Assembly: GCA_004321915.1 (NCBI GenBank)
Contig: SCQE01000088.1
Coordinates: 62,001 to 126,000 of the forward strand
Origin: Nitrospirota bacterium
GTDB lineage: Bacteria; Nitrospirota; Thermodesulfovibrionia; Thermodesulfovibrionales; Dissulfurispiraceae
Direction of reading: 5' to 3'
DNA length: 64,000 nt
Shown in pieces: positions 1-8,254 of the stretch. A program made the position numbers and the translations under genes. Each line of letters starts with the position of its first letter. The first letter of the stretch is position 1. The notes below the pieces were generated by a model. It was not told where the DNA came from. It searched no databases and saw nothing but the letters and a program-made list of their open reading frames with translations.

Positions 1-1
1 T

Positions 2-238
2 GCAGAGAAGGCCTTACGGTTTTTCGCCGCCAAAAACGCCATCTCCTTTCCGGTGCTTATGGACAAAGAGCGCATAGTTTACTCGGACAAATACAAATTA
101 TTCGGGATTCCTGCCACGCTGATCATAGATAAAAAGGGTATAATAACCGAAAAGATCATAGGCGAAATAGATTGGGACGCCCCTGAGATGAAACGGAAAA
201 TTCTCAGGCTGCTCGATGCAAAACAGACCAAAAAATAA
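2..238 (+). CDS. TlpA-like thioredoxin-fold protein, C-terminal part
   Basis: Only the last 78 residues are in the window; the gene enters from the left edge in frame 2 and ends with TAA at 236-238. The visible part has the second half of a thioredoxin fold, including the cis-proline segment FGIPATLIIDKKG that lines the active site in TlpA/ResA-type proteins. The CxxC pair would lie upstream and cannot be seen. Family members are exported or membrane-anchored thiol-disulfide oxidoreductases. It is the first visible gene of a dense redox operon: the next start codon is 12 bp away behind a GGAGGA site. Family assignment is fairly safe; substrate unknown. Confidence 0.75.
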   Translation, partial: AEKALRFFAAKNAISFPVLMDKERIVYSDKYKLFGIPATLIIDKKGIITEKIIGEIDWDAPEMKRKILRLLDAKQTKK

Positions 239-250
239 TCGGAGGAAACC

Positions 251-1462
251 ATGAACCGTCGTGATTTTTTGAAGACCTCGGCTTTGGCCGCAGCCGCAGT
301 AGCGGCAGCCCCCTTAACGACTGAAAGCGCGCCGGAGCCGTCCGCAGGCAAGCCCTCAGTAAAAAGCTACCGCGAAATAGGCAAGACCGGTTTGAAGATG
401 AGCGACATATCCTTCGGGGCAGGCAGACTTGCGTCCCCTTCGATGATACTGCGCGCTGTGGACAGCGGGATAAATTACTTCGACACGGCCCCTGATTACG
501 GGGCATCCGAGAAACTTATAGGCGAGGCCATGTCAAAGATAAAAAGAGACAAAATAATCATCACTACAAAGTTCTGCAACCACACGCCGTATCCGGGACA
601 TCTGCCCTTAGGCTCTAAAAAAAGGGAGTATGTGGCGTCTGTGGACGACAGCCTTGCGCGGCTTAAAACCGATTATGTCGATTTCATATTCGTTCATGCC
701 GTAGGCGGAGAGAGGGGCAGGAATAAAGAGCTTGAAGACGAGAAAAAAAGGCTCCTCGACGATGAAATGCTCTCGGCCGTCGATACATTGAAAAAAGCGG
801 GAAAGGTCAAATTTTTAGGCGTTTCGTCCCACGGACCCGCAAACCTTGAATCGCTTTTGATGACTGCGGTCAAGTCCGGCCATTTTGATTTGATCATGCC
901 TTCTTTCAACTTCATGAATTTTCCGAAACTGCCCGAAGTAATGAAAGAGGCCCACAAACGCAAGGTGGGCGTTGTTGCTATGAAGACGCTTGCGGGGGCC
1001 AAAGACACGAATATAGAAGCAAAGAACGAAGAGTTTGCGCATGCCGCGTTCAAGTGGGTGTTAAAGCATCCTGAAGTCAGCGGATTGGTAGTAACCATGA
1101 AAACCGTGTCCGATATAGAAACATACTTGGCCGCATCCGGCAAAAAGTTTACTCAGAGCGACAGGAAAGCGCTTAATGAATACGCGATGATGTTCGGCAG
1201 GGAATACTGCCGCACAGGCTGCAATGAGTGCGAGAGCTTATGCAATCGCGGGGTAGAGATAGCGAACATAATGCGTTATCAGATGTATTTTAAAGACTAC
1301 GGCATGGAAAAAAGGGCGATCGAATCTTATACCTCTGTCAGGAGCAACTCCGCGGCTTGCGGAGATTGCGACAACCCTGTGTGTGTTTCAGGATGCCCTT
1401 ACGGACTGTCCGTAAAAAATATGCTTGCCGACGCGCACGAGATGCTGACCTTATCGGTTTAA
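251..1462 (+). CDS. Tat-exported aldo/keto reductase with Fe-S-type Cys-rich tail
   Basis: The 403-residue product begins with a twin-arginine signal (NRRDFLK followed by an Ala-rich stretch to about residue 25), so export in folded form is predicted. Residues about 38-300 are an aldo/keto reductase barrel. The catalytic tetrad can be seen as Asp78 and Tyr83 (FDTAPDYG), Lys107 (TTKFC) and His149 (FVHAVGG). The tail carries two cysteine groups, C320/C324/C327/C331 and C370/C373/C378/C382, the last as CPYG, which resembles ferredoxin-type [4Fe-4S] binding. The start follows GGAGGA at 241-246. NAD(P)H is not expected outside the cytoplasm, so the Fe-S tail may deliver electrons instead; that is inference. 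The stop overlaps the next start (TAATG). Confidence 0.85.
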   Translation: MNRRDFLKTSALAAAAVAAAPLTTESAPEPSAGKPSVKSYREIGKTGLKMSDISFGAGRLASPSMILRAVDSGINYFDTAPDYGASEKLIGEAMSKIKRDKIIITTKFCNHTPYPGHLPLGSKKREYVASVDDSLARLKTDYVDFIFVHAVGGERGRNKELEDEKKRLLDDEMLSAVDTLKKAGKVKFLGVSSHGPANLESLLMTAVKSGHFDLIMPSFNFMNFPKLPEVMKEAHKRKVGVVAMKTLAGAKDTNIEAKNEEFAHAAFKWVLKHPEVSGLVVTMKTVSDIETYLAASGKKFTQSDRKALNEYAMMFGREYCRTGCNECESLCNRGVEIANIMRYQMYFKDYGMEKRAIESYTSVRSNSAACGDCDNPVCVSGCPYGLSVKNMLADAHEMLTLSV

Positions 1463-2421
1463 TGGGAGTCTCTTTTTTTCTCAGGGCAATACTTATCCTT
1501 GTATTGCCCTGCATTGCGGCCGTGATTTACATTAAGGGGCAGAAATACGACCCTGCGCTTATAGACTTCAAATCCGCCGCGAATACATCATCCGGCAGCG
1601 GGCAGGCGATACCCGCGAAACAGCAGGGTCCAACTTCCTCGCTGCCTTCCGATATCGAAGGCTTCAAACAGTTCGGTAAAATACGGGAGTTCAATAAAGA
1701 CAACCTTTTCGAGCATGTGAACGGTCATGCCGAATACTTCATTTCCGCAGGATTTCAGAAGCTGTCCGTGATCGAATACGTCTCTTCAACCTCAAGATCA
1801 GAGAAGCCCGAGCTGCAGGCAGAGGTTTATGAGATGGGCAGCGGGCTTCAAGCCTTTGGCGTTCTTGTTGACGAGTCAGGAGCAAAGGCGGAAGCAGTGA
1901 ATATCGGCGCTATGGGATTCAAGACATCCGGAGGAATATCTTTTTTCAAAGGGAAATATTATGTAAAAATAGCGCCCTACAGCGGTAAGCCCCCTTTGAT
2001 GCTCTTTGCCTCAAGATTCGAAAAAAAACTGACGGCGGCAAGCGAAGAATTTTCGGCCTTCTCCAAGCTGCCTGCAATAGGCAAGACCATTGCAACAAGA
2101 TTTGTGAAAGAAGGCTACCGGGGACTCGATTTCTTCAAAAATGTGATAGAAAGGGAATACAATGTTGACGGAAGAACAGTGCAGATAGCGCTGATATCAG
2201 GCAAAGATAAGGAGATAAAAGATTTTGGCGCAGCGCTGAACTCCTATCTCCAAAAATCCGCTGTCAGCTTTGAGAAAGAGAACAAACAGAACAAAGAAAT
2301 TTACAAGATCTCGGACAAATACGAAGGCGACTGGTTCGTAGTTGTAGAAAAGACGGCAGCCTTCGGGATTTTCGGAGCTCCCGATGCTTCTATCTTGCGC
2401 TATTTTATTAAGGAGGGCTAG
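1462..2421 (+). CDS. DUF6599-like membrane-anchored protein
   Basis: I start the gene at the ATG at 1462, which shares one base with the upstream stop, rather than at in-frame codons inside the aldo/keto reductase gene. The 319-residue product has a single N-terminal membrane segment (about residues 5-24) and then a soluble domain that should face the periplasm. The segment with NLFEHVNGHAEYF followed by an alternating beta-rich region resembles the DUF6599 family, whose function is not known to me. No metal or cofactor motif is obvious. It sits between two Tat-type redox proteins, with overlaps on both sides, so it is probably an accessory or assembly partner in that system. Confidence 0.7.
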   Translation: MGVSFFLRAILILVLPCIAAVIYIKGQKYDPALIDFKSAANTSSGSGQAIPAKQQGPTSSLPSDIEGFKQFGKIREFNKDNLFEHVNGHAEYFISAGFQKLSVIEYVSSTSRSEKPELQAEVYEMGSGLQAFGVLVDESGAKAEAVNIGAMGFKTSGGISFFKGKYYVKIAPYSGKPPLMLFASRFEKKLTAASEEFSAFSKLPAIGKTIATRFVKEGYRGLDFFKNVIEREYNVDGRTVQIALISGKDKEIKDFGAALNSYLQKSAVSFEKENKQNKEIYKISDKYEGDWFVVVEKTAAFGIFGAPDASILRYFIKEG

Positions 2422-3413
2422 TGCCTTCAAAGCACAATAAAACAGAACCCGGGCTTACGCGCAGGGATTTCATGATAAAGACAGCCGCTGTCTGCGGCGC
2501 GTCTGCGACTGTGGGTTTGTGGGGATACGCGTTTTACAGCAACGAGCCCGTAAGGCGGCAGGACACCAAAATATTCACCTTCAAGGATTACAGGGTCGAG
2601 GATGTTAAAACTTATCCTGATCTTGCCGTAAGCCGGGGCACAGACGCTGAAAAAATGGTGCGCGCCGCTGTTGACAGGATCGGCGGAATAAGCCGTTTTG
2701 TGAAGCCGGGAGAGAGAGTTCTGATAAAACCTAATGTGTCGTGGGACAGACAGCCTGAACAGGCGGCCAATACCAACCCGGAAGTCGTGGCCGCAGTAGT
2801 GAGAATGTGCATGGAGGCCAAGGCCTCTGCCGTATGGGTCACCGATGTTTCGGTGAACGACCCCTACAGATGCTTTGCCCGTTCAGGGGTCGAAGATGCT
2901 GTAAAGAAAAACAGCGGGATTCTGAAGTTCGCAACAGAAAATGATTTCGTTCCGACCGACCTGAAAGGCAAGGCGCTCAAGGTCTGGCCGGTCAGCGCGT
3001 TCTTTCATCAGGTGGACAAGCTTATAAATATCCCGATGGTCAAACACCACTCGTTAAGCAAATGCACGATGGCGATGAAGAACCTTTACGGCGTACTGGG
3101 CGGACAGCGCAACCGCCTGCATCAGGATATAAACACATCTATCGCAGACCTTGCCGTGGCTATTAAACCGACATTGACGATCATGGACGCTACAAGAATT
3201 CTTATGCGGAACGGGCCGACCGGAGGAAACCTTGCGGATGTTGCAAGAGGAGATACAATAATAGCCGGAACAGATATAGTCTCGATAGAAACCTATGGCC
3301 TCTCTTTCCTCAGCCTTAAGCCTGAAAACATTCCATACATTATGATGGCAGAACAGCGCGGCGCAGGCACTACCGCCATAAAATCGCTGAATATAGCAGA
3401 GATCAGCGTATGA
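2421..3413 (+). CDS. Tat-type DUF362 domain protein
   Basis: The GTG start at 2421 overlaps the previous stop (TAGTG) and lies 3 bp after a strong AAGGAGGG site (2410-2417). The 330-residue product has a twin-arginine motif (TRRDFMIK, residues 13-20) followed by a hydrophobic stretch to about residue 43, so it is either exported or left anchored by the Tat system. The rest is a DUF362 domain, with the typical IKPNVSWD and HHSLSKCTMAMKN segments. DUF362 proteins often occur with ferredoxins, but their chemistry is largely undescribed. The ATG of the next gene overlaps its end by 4 bp. Domain assignment is good; role unknown. Confidence 0.8.
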   Translation: MPSKHNKTEPGLTRRDFMIKTAAVCGASATVGLWGYAFYSNEPVRRQDTKIFTFKDYRVEDVKTYPDLAVSRGTDAEKMVRAAVDRIGGISRFVKPGERVLIKPNVSWDRQPEQAANTNPEVVAAVVRMCMEAKASAVWVTDVSVNDPYRCFARSGVEDAVKKNSGILKFATENDFVPTDLKGKALKVWPVSAFFHQVDKLINIPMVKHHSLSKCTMAMKNLYGVLGGQRNRLHQDINTSIADLAVAIKPTLTIMDATRILMRNGPTGGNLADVARGDTIIAGTDIVSIETYGLSFLSLKPENIPYIMMAEQRGAGTTAIKSLNIAEISV

Positions 3414-4927
3414 TAAAAAAATTGCTCTCGCTCAAAAACATCCGGCGGCTGTATGCGGCCTTTTTCCTTGCTCTGTTTGTAATTCTTGTAGGCATCACCA
3501 GCTTCAGGAGCATGAAGGGATATCAGGTGTCGCTATTTCTCGAACTCGACCCGCTCGTTGCCCTCTCGTCATTCCTGACAAGCTGGACCGTATATAAAGG
3601 GCTTGCCCTTTCGCTCATCATAATTGTCGGGACGATGGTATTCGGCAGGTTCTTCTGTTCATGGATATGCCCGATGGGGATAATCAACCAGATAGCAGGG
3701 AGCATATTCAATAAACTACGCGCTGTTGACCTGATAAAAATGAATGCGTACAGGACCATCTACCGCTTCAAATATTACGGTCTGGCGCTTTTCCTTGTGC
3801 TTGCGGCTTTTGGAACAATACAGACCGGCCTTCTCGATCCTATCCCGTTTATAACGAGGGCCTTTGCAGTATCAGTATATCCTGCGGTCAACTACTGGAG
3901 CGGCGGCTTTTATCTCAAACAGCCTGTTTTTCAGGGAGGGTTTCTGCTCGCGGCAATTTTTATCACGGTGCTTTTTGCTAACAGGTTCATAAACCGCTTC
4001 TGGTGCCGCTCGCTCTGCCCTCTCGGAGCTTTGCTCGGCCTGCTCTCGTTCAGGCCGATAATGCAGATATGGCGGGATACTGCCAAATGCAACGATTGCA
4101 TGAAATGCGTACAGAACTGCCACGGCGCATGCGACCCGCATGCTTCTTTAAGGACGAGCGAGTGCATGGTCTGCATGAACTGCATATCTGATTGTCCTGA
4201 AAACGCAATGCACTATGGCCTGCCAAAAAACGCAAGCTCGGTCCACACGCCGCTTGATGTTAACCGCCGCAGGCTTATAGAAACGGCAGTGTTCGGGACA
4301 GTCATGTTCCCTATGATGCGGAGTGTCATAACCTCAAAGACCGCTGCGCAGCACAGCGTTATAAGGCCGCCCGGATCTATTGCAGAAGGGGATTTTCTGC
4401 GCAGATGCATCAAGTGCGGGGAGTGCATGAAGGTCTGTCCGACAAACGTTATACAGCCTGCATTGCTTGAGGCCGGATTCGAAGGCATCTGGACTCCCAT
4501 TCTGCTTAATAAAATCGGCTATTGCGAATACAACTGCGTACTATGCAGCAGGGTCTGCCCTACCGGCGCGATAACTCCGCTCACAGTAGAAAAAAAGATA
4601 GGAAAGCCCCCGGCGCAAAAACCTCTAAAGATAGGCATCGCTTTTTACGACAGGGGCCGCTGCCTGCCGTGGTCCATGCATACCGAATGCATCGTGTGCG
4701 AAGAGGTCTGCCCCACATCTCCCAAGGCGATCTGGTTTCAGGATGTAGAGATGCAGCTGAGAGACGGCACAACAAAGGTATTCAAAAGGCCTTACATGGA
4801 CCCTGAGTTATGCATAGGCTGCGGAATATGCGAGAACAAATGTCCGGTGCGGGACAAGCCGGCAGTGCGTGTAACATCAATAGGAGAGACGAGATCTCTC
4901 ACCAACCAGATGAGCCTGAAAAGCTGA
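3410..4927 (+). CDS. Membrane polyferredoxin, NapH-like plus NapG-like fusion
   Basis: The 505-residue protein has two parts. Residues 1-270 look like NapH/MauN: about four membrane segments (near 15-32, 62-80, 122-140, 178-195), two CxxxCP loops (C83/C87 and C199/C203), then two [4Fe-4S] ferredoxin motifs (from C227 and from C252). A second twin-arginine-like motif follows at 285-288 (NRRRLIETAVFG) with a short hydrophobic run, then a NapG-like polyferredoxin with several more CxxCxxCxxxCP-type groups (from C333, C372, C427 and C468). If the internal segment inserts in the membrane, clusters would lie on both sides, which suits transmembrane electron transfer to the Tat-exported proteins encoded upstream. 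The topology is inference. Confidence 0.8.
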   Translation: MIKKLLSLKNIRRLYAAFFLALFVILVGITSFRSMKGYQVSLFLELDPLVALSSFLTSWTVYKGLALSLIIIVGTMVFGRFFCSWICPMGIINQIAGSIFNKLRAVDLIKMNAYRTIYRFKYYGLALFLVLAAFGTIQTGLLDPIPFITRAFAVSVYPAVNYWSGGFYLKQPVFQGGFLLAAIFITVLFANRFINRFWCRSLCPLGALLGLLSFRPIMQIWRDTAKCNDCMKCVQNCHGACDPHASLRTSECMVCMNCISDCPENAMHYGLPKNASSVHTPLDVNRRRLIETAVFGTVMFPMMRSVITSKTAAQHSVIRPPGSIAEGDFLRRCIKCGECMKVCPTNVIQPALLEAGFEGIWTPILLNKIGYCEYNCVLCSRVCPTGAITPLTVEKKIGKPPAQKPLKIGIAFYDRGRCLPWSMHTECIVCEEVCPTSPKAIWFQDVEMQLRDGTTKVFKRPYMDPELCIGCGICENKCPVRDKPAVRVTSIGETRSLTNQMSLKS

Positions 4928-4938
4928 TATTGCAGTTT

Positions 4939-4968
4939 TTGACATTTAATATTAGAGCATGGTATAAA
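4939..4968 (+). promoter_or_regulatory. Sigma-70 promoter of the cold-shock gene
   Basis: TTGACA at 4939-4944 and TATAAA at 4963-4968 are 18 bp apart. Transcription would start near 4975, giving a leader of about 65 bases before the ATG at 5040. The leader contains a short perfect hairpin (GGAAC-ATCA-GTTCC, 5000-5013) upstream of the ribosome site, a plausible but unproven cold-responsive element. Confidence 0.65.
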
Positions 4969-5039
4969 TTGACACCGATGCTTTGTTTCGGGACCCAAAG
5001 GAACATCAGTTCCGGGAAATTTAAGGAGGACTCAGCAGT

Positions 5040-5243
5040 ATGGCTTTTGAAGGAAAAGTAAAGTGGTTCAACGAATCCAAGGGATTTGGCTTCATCCAGC
5101 AGGACAATGGGCCGGATGTATTTGTTCACTACTCTTCGCTCAAACAGGAAGGCTTTAAGACCCTTGCTGAAGGCCAGAGGGTCAGGTTTGACGTTGTCGA
5201 AGGCGACCGCGGACCAAAGGCCACAAACGTAGAAAGAATCTAA
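5040..5243 (+). CDS. csp: Cold-shock domain protein
   Basis: A 67-residue single cold-shock (OB-fold) domain, the usual length for CspA-type proteins. Both RNA-binding motifs are present: RNP1 as KGFGFI and RNP2 as VFVHYS. These proteins bind single-stranded RNA and DNA and melt RNA structure in the cytoplasm. The start is fixed by AAGGAGGA at 5023-5030. It has its own promoter (4939-4968) and terminator (5251-5280), so it is monocistronic and not part of the redox operon upstream. Confidence 0.95.
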   Translation: MAFEGKVKWFNESKGFGFIQQDNGPDVFVHYSSLKQEGFKTLAEGQRVRFDVVEGDRGPKATNVERI

Positions 5244-5250
5244 CCAATCC

Positions 5251-5280
5251 GGGGCCCGCAAAGGGCCCCTTTTATTTTTT
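5251..5280 (+). terminator. Intrinsic terminator after the cold-shock gene
   Basis: GGGGCCC (5251-5257) pairs with GGGCCCC (5263-5269) around a GCAAA loop and is followed by a T-rich tract to 5280. It begins 7 bp after the stop codon. Bases 5281-5399 hold no gene that I can see, only an AT-rich stretch with a 7-bp inverted repeat (AAATTTC/GAAATTT, 5337-5355). Confidence 0.85.
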
Positions 5281-5399
5281 CTCTTATTCCTTATTTCTTC
5301 TACAAGTTCGCAGGTTGAGCAAATATATAATCCTGCAAATTTCTGAAAGAAATTTCGAACATAGCTGTTACTCGCCGCAAGTTGATATAAACTCCCATG

Positions 5400-6122
5400 T
5401 TATATTTGTTTTATCTCTTCTATCTCTATAATATGGTTTGGATCAAGAGCCTGACCTCTTAGATCGATGGAATATCCGTCGAAGAGATCGTCCGAATCAC
5501 TTTCAGGGTCTATGAAATTGAAATAAGCACGGAATAAGCAGAACGCGAAGTAATTTTTTTCAGAAAGATATAAATACGGAATAGCACAGTGAATTATCAT
5601 TGGTATCGACGTGGCCGGATCAACACCAACATGGTGACCAGTGCAAGCTGAGAGGATTTCAGGGCCTTTAAGGCAGAAATGATTGTCTGGTTTCTTTGCA
5701 CACTTATAACTTAGCAAAAACCAAGGTCCGGGGCTATGTTGAGACCGGTAATCCCATAGAGCCTTTCCATGCACTGCTTGGATAACATTCTCTGAAAGTC
5801 TCACTGTTTCTTCGCTTAAAGGAAGAATGCCCTTTTTCAGAAAGGCTTTTTTGTCGCTATGACACGTGCAATGATACCCCATAAACTTTGTATCGCTGCT
5901 GATGCATCTTCGATCCCATGCGGATAGGAACTGATCCTGCGGACATCCGAGATAACAAGATATATCTGCAAGCATGTGAGTGGATTTGTTCCAAAAGTCA
6001 GAGGAAGTTGTTTTTTTATCAGTCTTAAGACAGGCATACAATTCTCCCGGATTGAACCAGCCTCCAGAAAGTTGCTCGACTCCGGACTGGATAGATTCTC
6101 GGCTATCAATGTCTATAATCAT
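5400..6122 (-). CDS. Orphan protein of unknown function
   Basis: A 240-residue product that I do not recognise. It has no signal peptide and no clear membrane segment. It is rich in Cys and His: one notable stretch is YHCTCHSDKKAF followed shortly by KKGILPLS, and a LYLSEKNYFAF segment lies near residue 185. The H-x-T ... KGI-x-PL pattern loosely recalls the front of some small ADP-ribosyltransferase-like domains, but this is weak. The ribosome site is poor. The gene opens an accessory island that includes two toxin-antitoxin modules, so a defence or effector role is possible, not shown. Confidence 0.55.
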   Translation of the reverse strand: MIIDIDSRESIQSGVEQLSGGWFNPGELYACLKTDKKTTSSDFWNKSTHMLADISCYLGCPQDQFLSAWDRRCISSDTKFMGYHCTCHSDKKAFLKKGILPLSEETVRLSENVIQAVHGKALWDYRSQHSPGPWFLLSYKCAKKPDNHFCLKGPEILSACTGHHVGVDPATSIPMIIHCAIPYLYLSEKNYFAFCLFRAYFNFIDPESDSDDLFDGYSIDLRGQALDPNHIIEIEEIKQI

Positions 6123-6193
6123 ATCAACTCATATATGTAGATTGTCCCCTAGCTGTCTCTAGTTTTCTTTGTAAAAACAATCCTTGGATAGAG

Positions 6194-7645
6194 TTACTTT
6201 GCGGTTGTCTTCATTTTGAATGGAACGCTTGCTAATATTTTACCTGTTTTTACTTCAATTAATTTATGGATTTCCATATCCAACGCTTCAGTATCTGACA
6301 AATAAGAGCGTGAAAAATCTATCAGTAATAAATGAGATGCACCAAGCATCTTCCCCAATTTCTGCTGTGTAGTAACGTCTATTAATCCAGATTGTTGAAG
6401 TTTAAGCTCACTTAAAACAATAGACGCTTTTTCTCTATCAACCAATAAAAAATTCTTTTCAGGTCGCAAAAATGACAAATAGTAGTTTTCTAAGCTACCA
6501 CCTAAAATAGGTTTCATCATTTCCTTCCATTTTTCCAGTGTAGTTCCCTCCAAATACATGTTTGTTAGACTATTTACAATAATTGCAAGACGTATTGGTT
6601 CTTCATTCTTTGTAATCTCATATAGAAGAGCATATAAATCTTTCATAAGGTAATCTGTTGGTGGTGTAATAGATTTCTTCAATAAACCTCCTCTTCTTTT
6701 AATAAAAACATCAACAGTATCACCTGCATTTTTCCTCTCATAGATTAATTCGAATAATTGAGAACGATTAGTAATGTCTATATCATCAACACGAGTAATT
6801 ATATCGCCTATACGCAAATCAGATTTGGCAGTTACTGATTGCTTAGATACTCTGTAAATCTCAATCTCTTTATTATCATTTTCTATGACATAAATCCCGA
6901 ATATTGAACGATTCACAAAAGATTCTTGGTTTGTCTCAACTAGTGTTTGCCATTCTTTATTAGCACCTTTGGGAGATTTGGATTGTAAATTCATTGTGTC
7001 AGCATTGTTATTGTTATTTTGGACGGATATATTATTTTCGCTTGATTTTGCCTTAGTAGTAGATATTTGAAGGCTGCTTTCTTGCAATTGAGATGATTGC
7101 AGCATATGTTCTATAAGAGATTTTGTGAATGTTGATCTTAATGAGTCTAAAGCCCCATCAGCATTTAATCCCCCTGGCGCGATAGCCCAACCGTTAAGTC
7201 TAATTGACCATATTGGGTTATAGTTTGGAACACTAACTATCTCCGCATAGAGGGTTGCATCGGCTCTCATAGAAACCCCCATATTGTTTATAAATTTAAT
7301 TTTTTCCATTCTTCCCCGTAAAAGCAAATCCGCATCTGCTTGTTTTTTTACTATATTTCTGAAAATAACTTCTTTTGACAATGTTGATGTTATATCTTTC
7401 TGTAAGTAAAAACCAAAATTTGATAAATTGACATGCATATCAATATTATTAGCAACATCTACATTTACAAAATTGTCACTATTGAAATCACTAATATATA
7501 AATTTGCTGGATATGATGTATGTTCGGCAAAGGAATGTGATGTTCCTAATGAACTAGGACTATAGGGAACAGTGTAGGCACATCCACCGGCAAACAAGCA
7601 TAAAAATATTGCTATAGTCGGCGCTACAACGTTCTTAGTACGCAT
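6194..7645 (-). CDS. PDZ-domain lipoprotein with CsgG-like C-terminal region
   Basis: I start at the ATG at 7643-7645 because an excellent site (AAAGGAGGTT, complement of 7651-7660) lies just upstream; an in-frame codon 71 residues earlier has no such support. The 483-residue product begins with a lipoprotein signal ending in FAGGC. About residues 45-185 form a domain reminiscent of periplasmic lipoproteins, then comes a low-complexity Asn/Ser linker. A PDZ-like domain follows (GIYVIEN ... DLRIGDIITRVDDIDI), then a C-terminal region resembling CsgG/FlgO-type proteins (KLGKMLGASHLLLIDFSRS). The gene is clearly more AT-rich than its neighbours, which suggests transfer. Client or substrate unknown. 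Confidence 0.7.
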   Translation of the reverse strand: MRTKNVVAPTIAIFLCLFAGGCAYTVPYSPSSLGTSHSFAEHTSYPANLYISDFNSDNFVNVDVANNIDMHVNLSNFGFYLQKDITSTLSKEVIFRNIVKKQADADLLLRGRMEKIKFINNMGVSMRADATLYAEIVSVPNYNPIWSIRLNGWAIAPGGLNADGALDSLRSTFTKSLIEHMLQSSQLQESSLQISTTKAKSSENNISVQNNNNNADTMNLQSKSPKGANKEWQTLVETNQESFVNRSIFGIYVIENDNKEIEIYRVSKQSVTAKSDLRIGDIITRVDDIDITNRSQLFELIYERKNAGDTVDVFIKRRGGLLKKSITPPTDYLMKDLYALLYEITKNEEPIRLAIIVNSLTNMYLEGTTLEKWKEMMKPILGGSLENYYLSFLRPEKNFLLVDREKASIVLSELKLQQSGLIDVTTQQKLGKMLGASHLLLIDFSRSYLSDTEALDMEIHKLIEVKTGKILASVPFKMKTTAK

Positions 7646-7659
7646 AGTACAACCTCCTT

Positions 7660-7936
7660 TTATAGACATATGGATTATGCCACTAATCAAGACAGGAGTA
7701 AAGGGAAAAGTACCATTGATTACCGCTTGAAATCTTGATGAAATGAAGACGCTACGCTTATGAGGAGTACAGGAAGAACTTTTTAGCAAAAAATGGGGCG
7801 TTGTACTAGCTCGGTAATTCGGTAACCTAGGCCGAGTTGTACGGCTGTAGTGGAGCAAGCATTTAGAACTTCCAAAACGCAGCCCTGAACGAACGGGGAA
7901 CCATGTCCATGCGAAGTGAAGCGTTAAACAACTGCA
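7660..7936. other. Non-coding stretch with an imperfect inverted repeat
   Basis: About 275 bp between the lipoprotein start and the end of higA with no convincing gene. It contains GTACTAGCTCGG (7803-7814) and CCGAGTTGTAC (7832-7842), which form an imperfect inverted repeat around a CCTAGG palindrome. A GCGTTAAAC string at 7921-7929 resembles an integron core site, but I found no matching partner. It may be an island junction remnant. Confidence 0.3.
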
Positions 7937-8242
7937 CTATACAGCTGCTGCGCGATATGGCCTGATAGATTTAAGTGTACCGGCAATATTGCTTCTTGCG
8001 ACTGCGGCATCATAATCCGATTGAAGGCCGAGCCAGAATTCAACGCTGTTGCCAAAGTACCTTGCAAGTCTCAGCGCAGTATCTGCAGTTATGGCCCTGC
8101 GTTCCCTGACAATATCATTAATCCGGGGGGCGGGAACCATAATAGCAATTGCGAGAGCATTGGCAGTTATCCCCATAGGGGACAGGAACTCTTCCCTCAG
8201 GATTTCTCCGGGGTGTATAGGCCTCATCCTGTTTTCTATCAT
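7937..8242 (-). CDS. higA: HigA antitoxin, XRE-type
   Basis: A 101-residue helix-turn-helix protein with the classic HigA opening MRPIHPGEILREEFLSPMGI and the ending SVEFWLGLQSDYD. It neutralises HigB and represses the operon by binding its promoter. The ATG at 8242 has an AAGGAGG site (complement of 8250-8256), so I keep the five-residue extension before MRPIHP. The gene is 12 bp downstream of higB, in the toxin-first order usual for this type. A good operator candidate is present at 8545-8559. Confidence 0.93.
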   Translation of the reverse strand: MIENRMRPIHPGEILREEFLSPMGITANALAIAIMVPAPRINDIVRERRAITADTALRLARYFGNSVEFWLGLQSDYDAAVARSNIAGTLKSIRPYRAAAV

Positions 8243-8254
8243 TTCAGAACCTCC

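Noticed and set aside
5337-5355. Inverted repeat AAATTTC/GAAATTT as a terminator for the orphan gene at 5400
   Set aside because: The stem is AT-only and lacks a T-tract on the minus strand.
7860-7936. attC-like integron recombination site, suggested by GCGTTAAAC at 7921-7929 near toxin-antitoxin genes
   Set aside because: No matching RYYYAAC partner or long imperfect stem was found within 150 bp, and there is no integrase gene.
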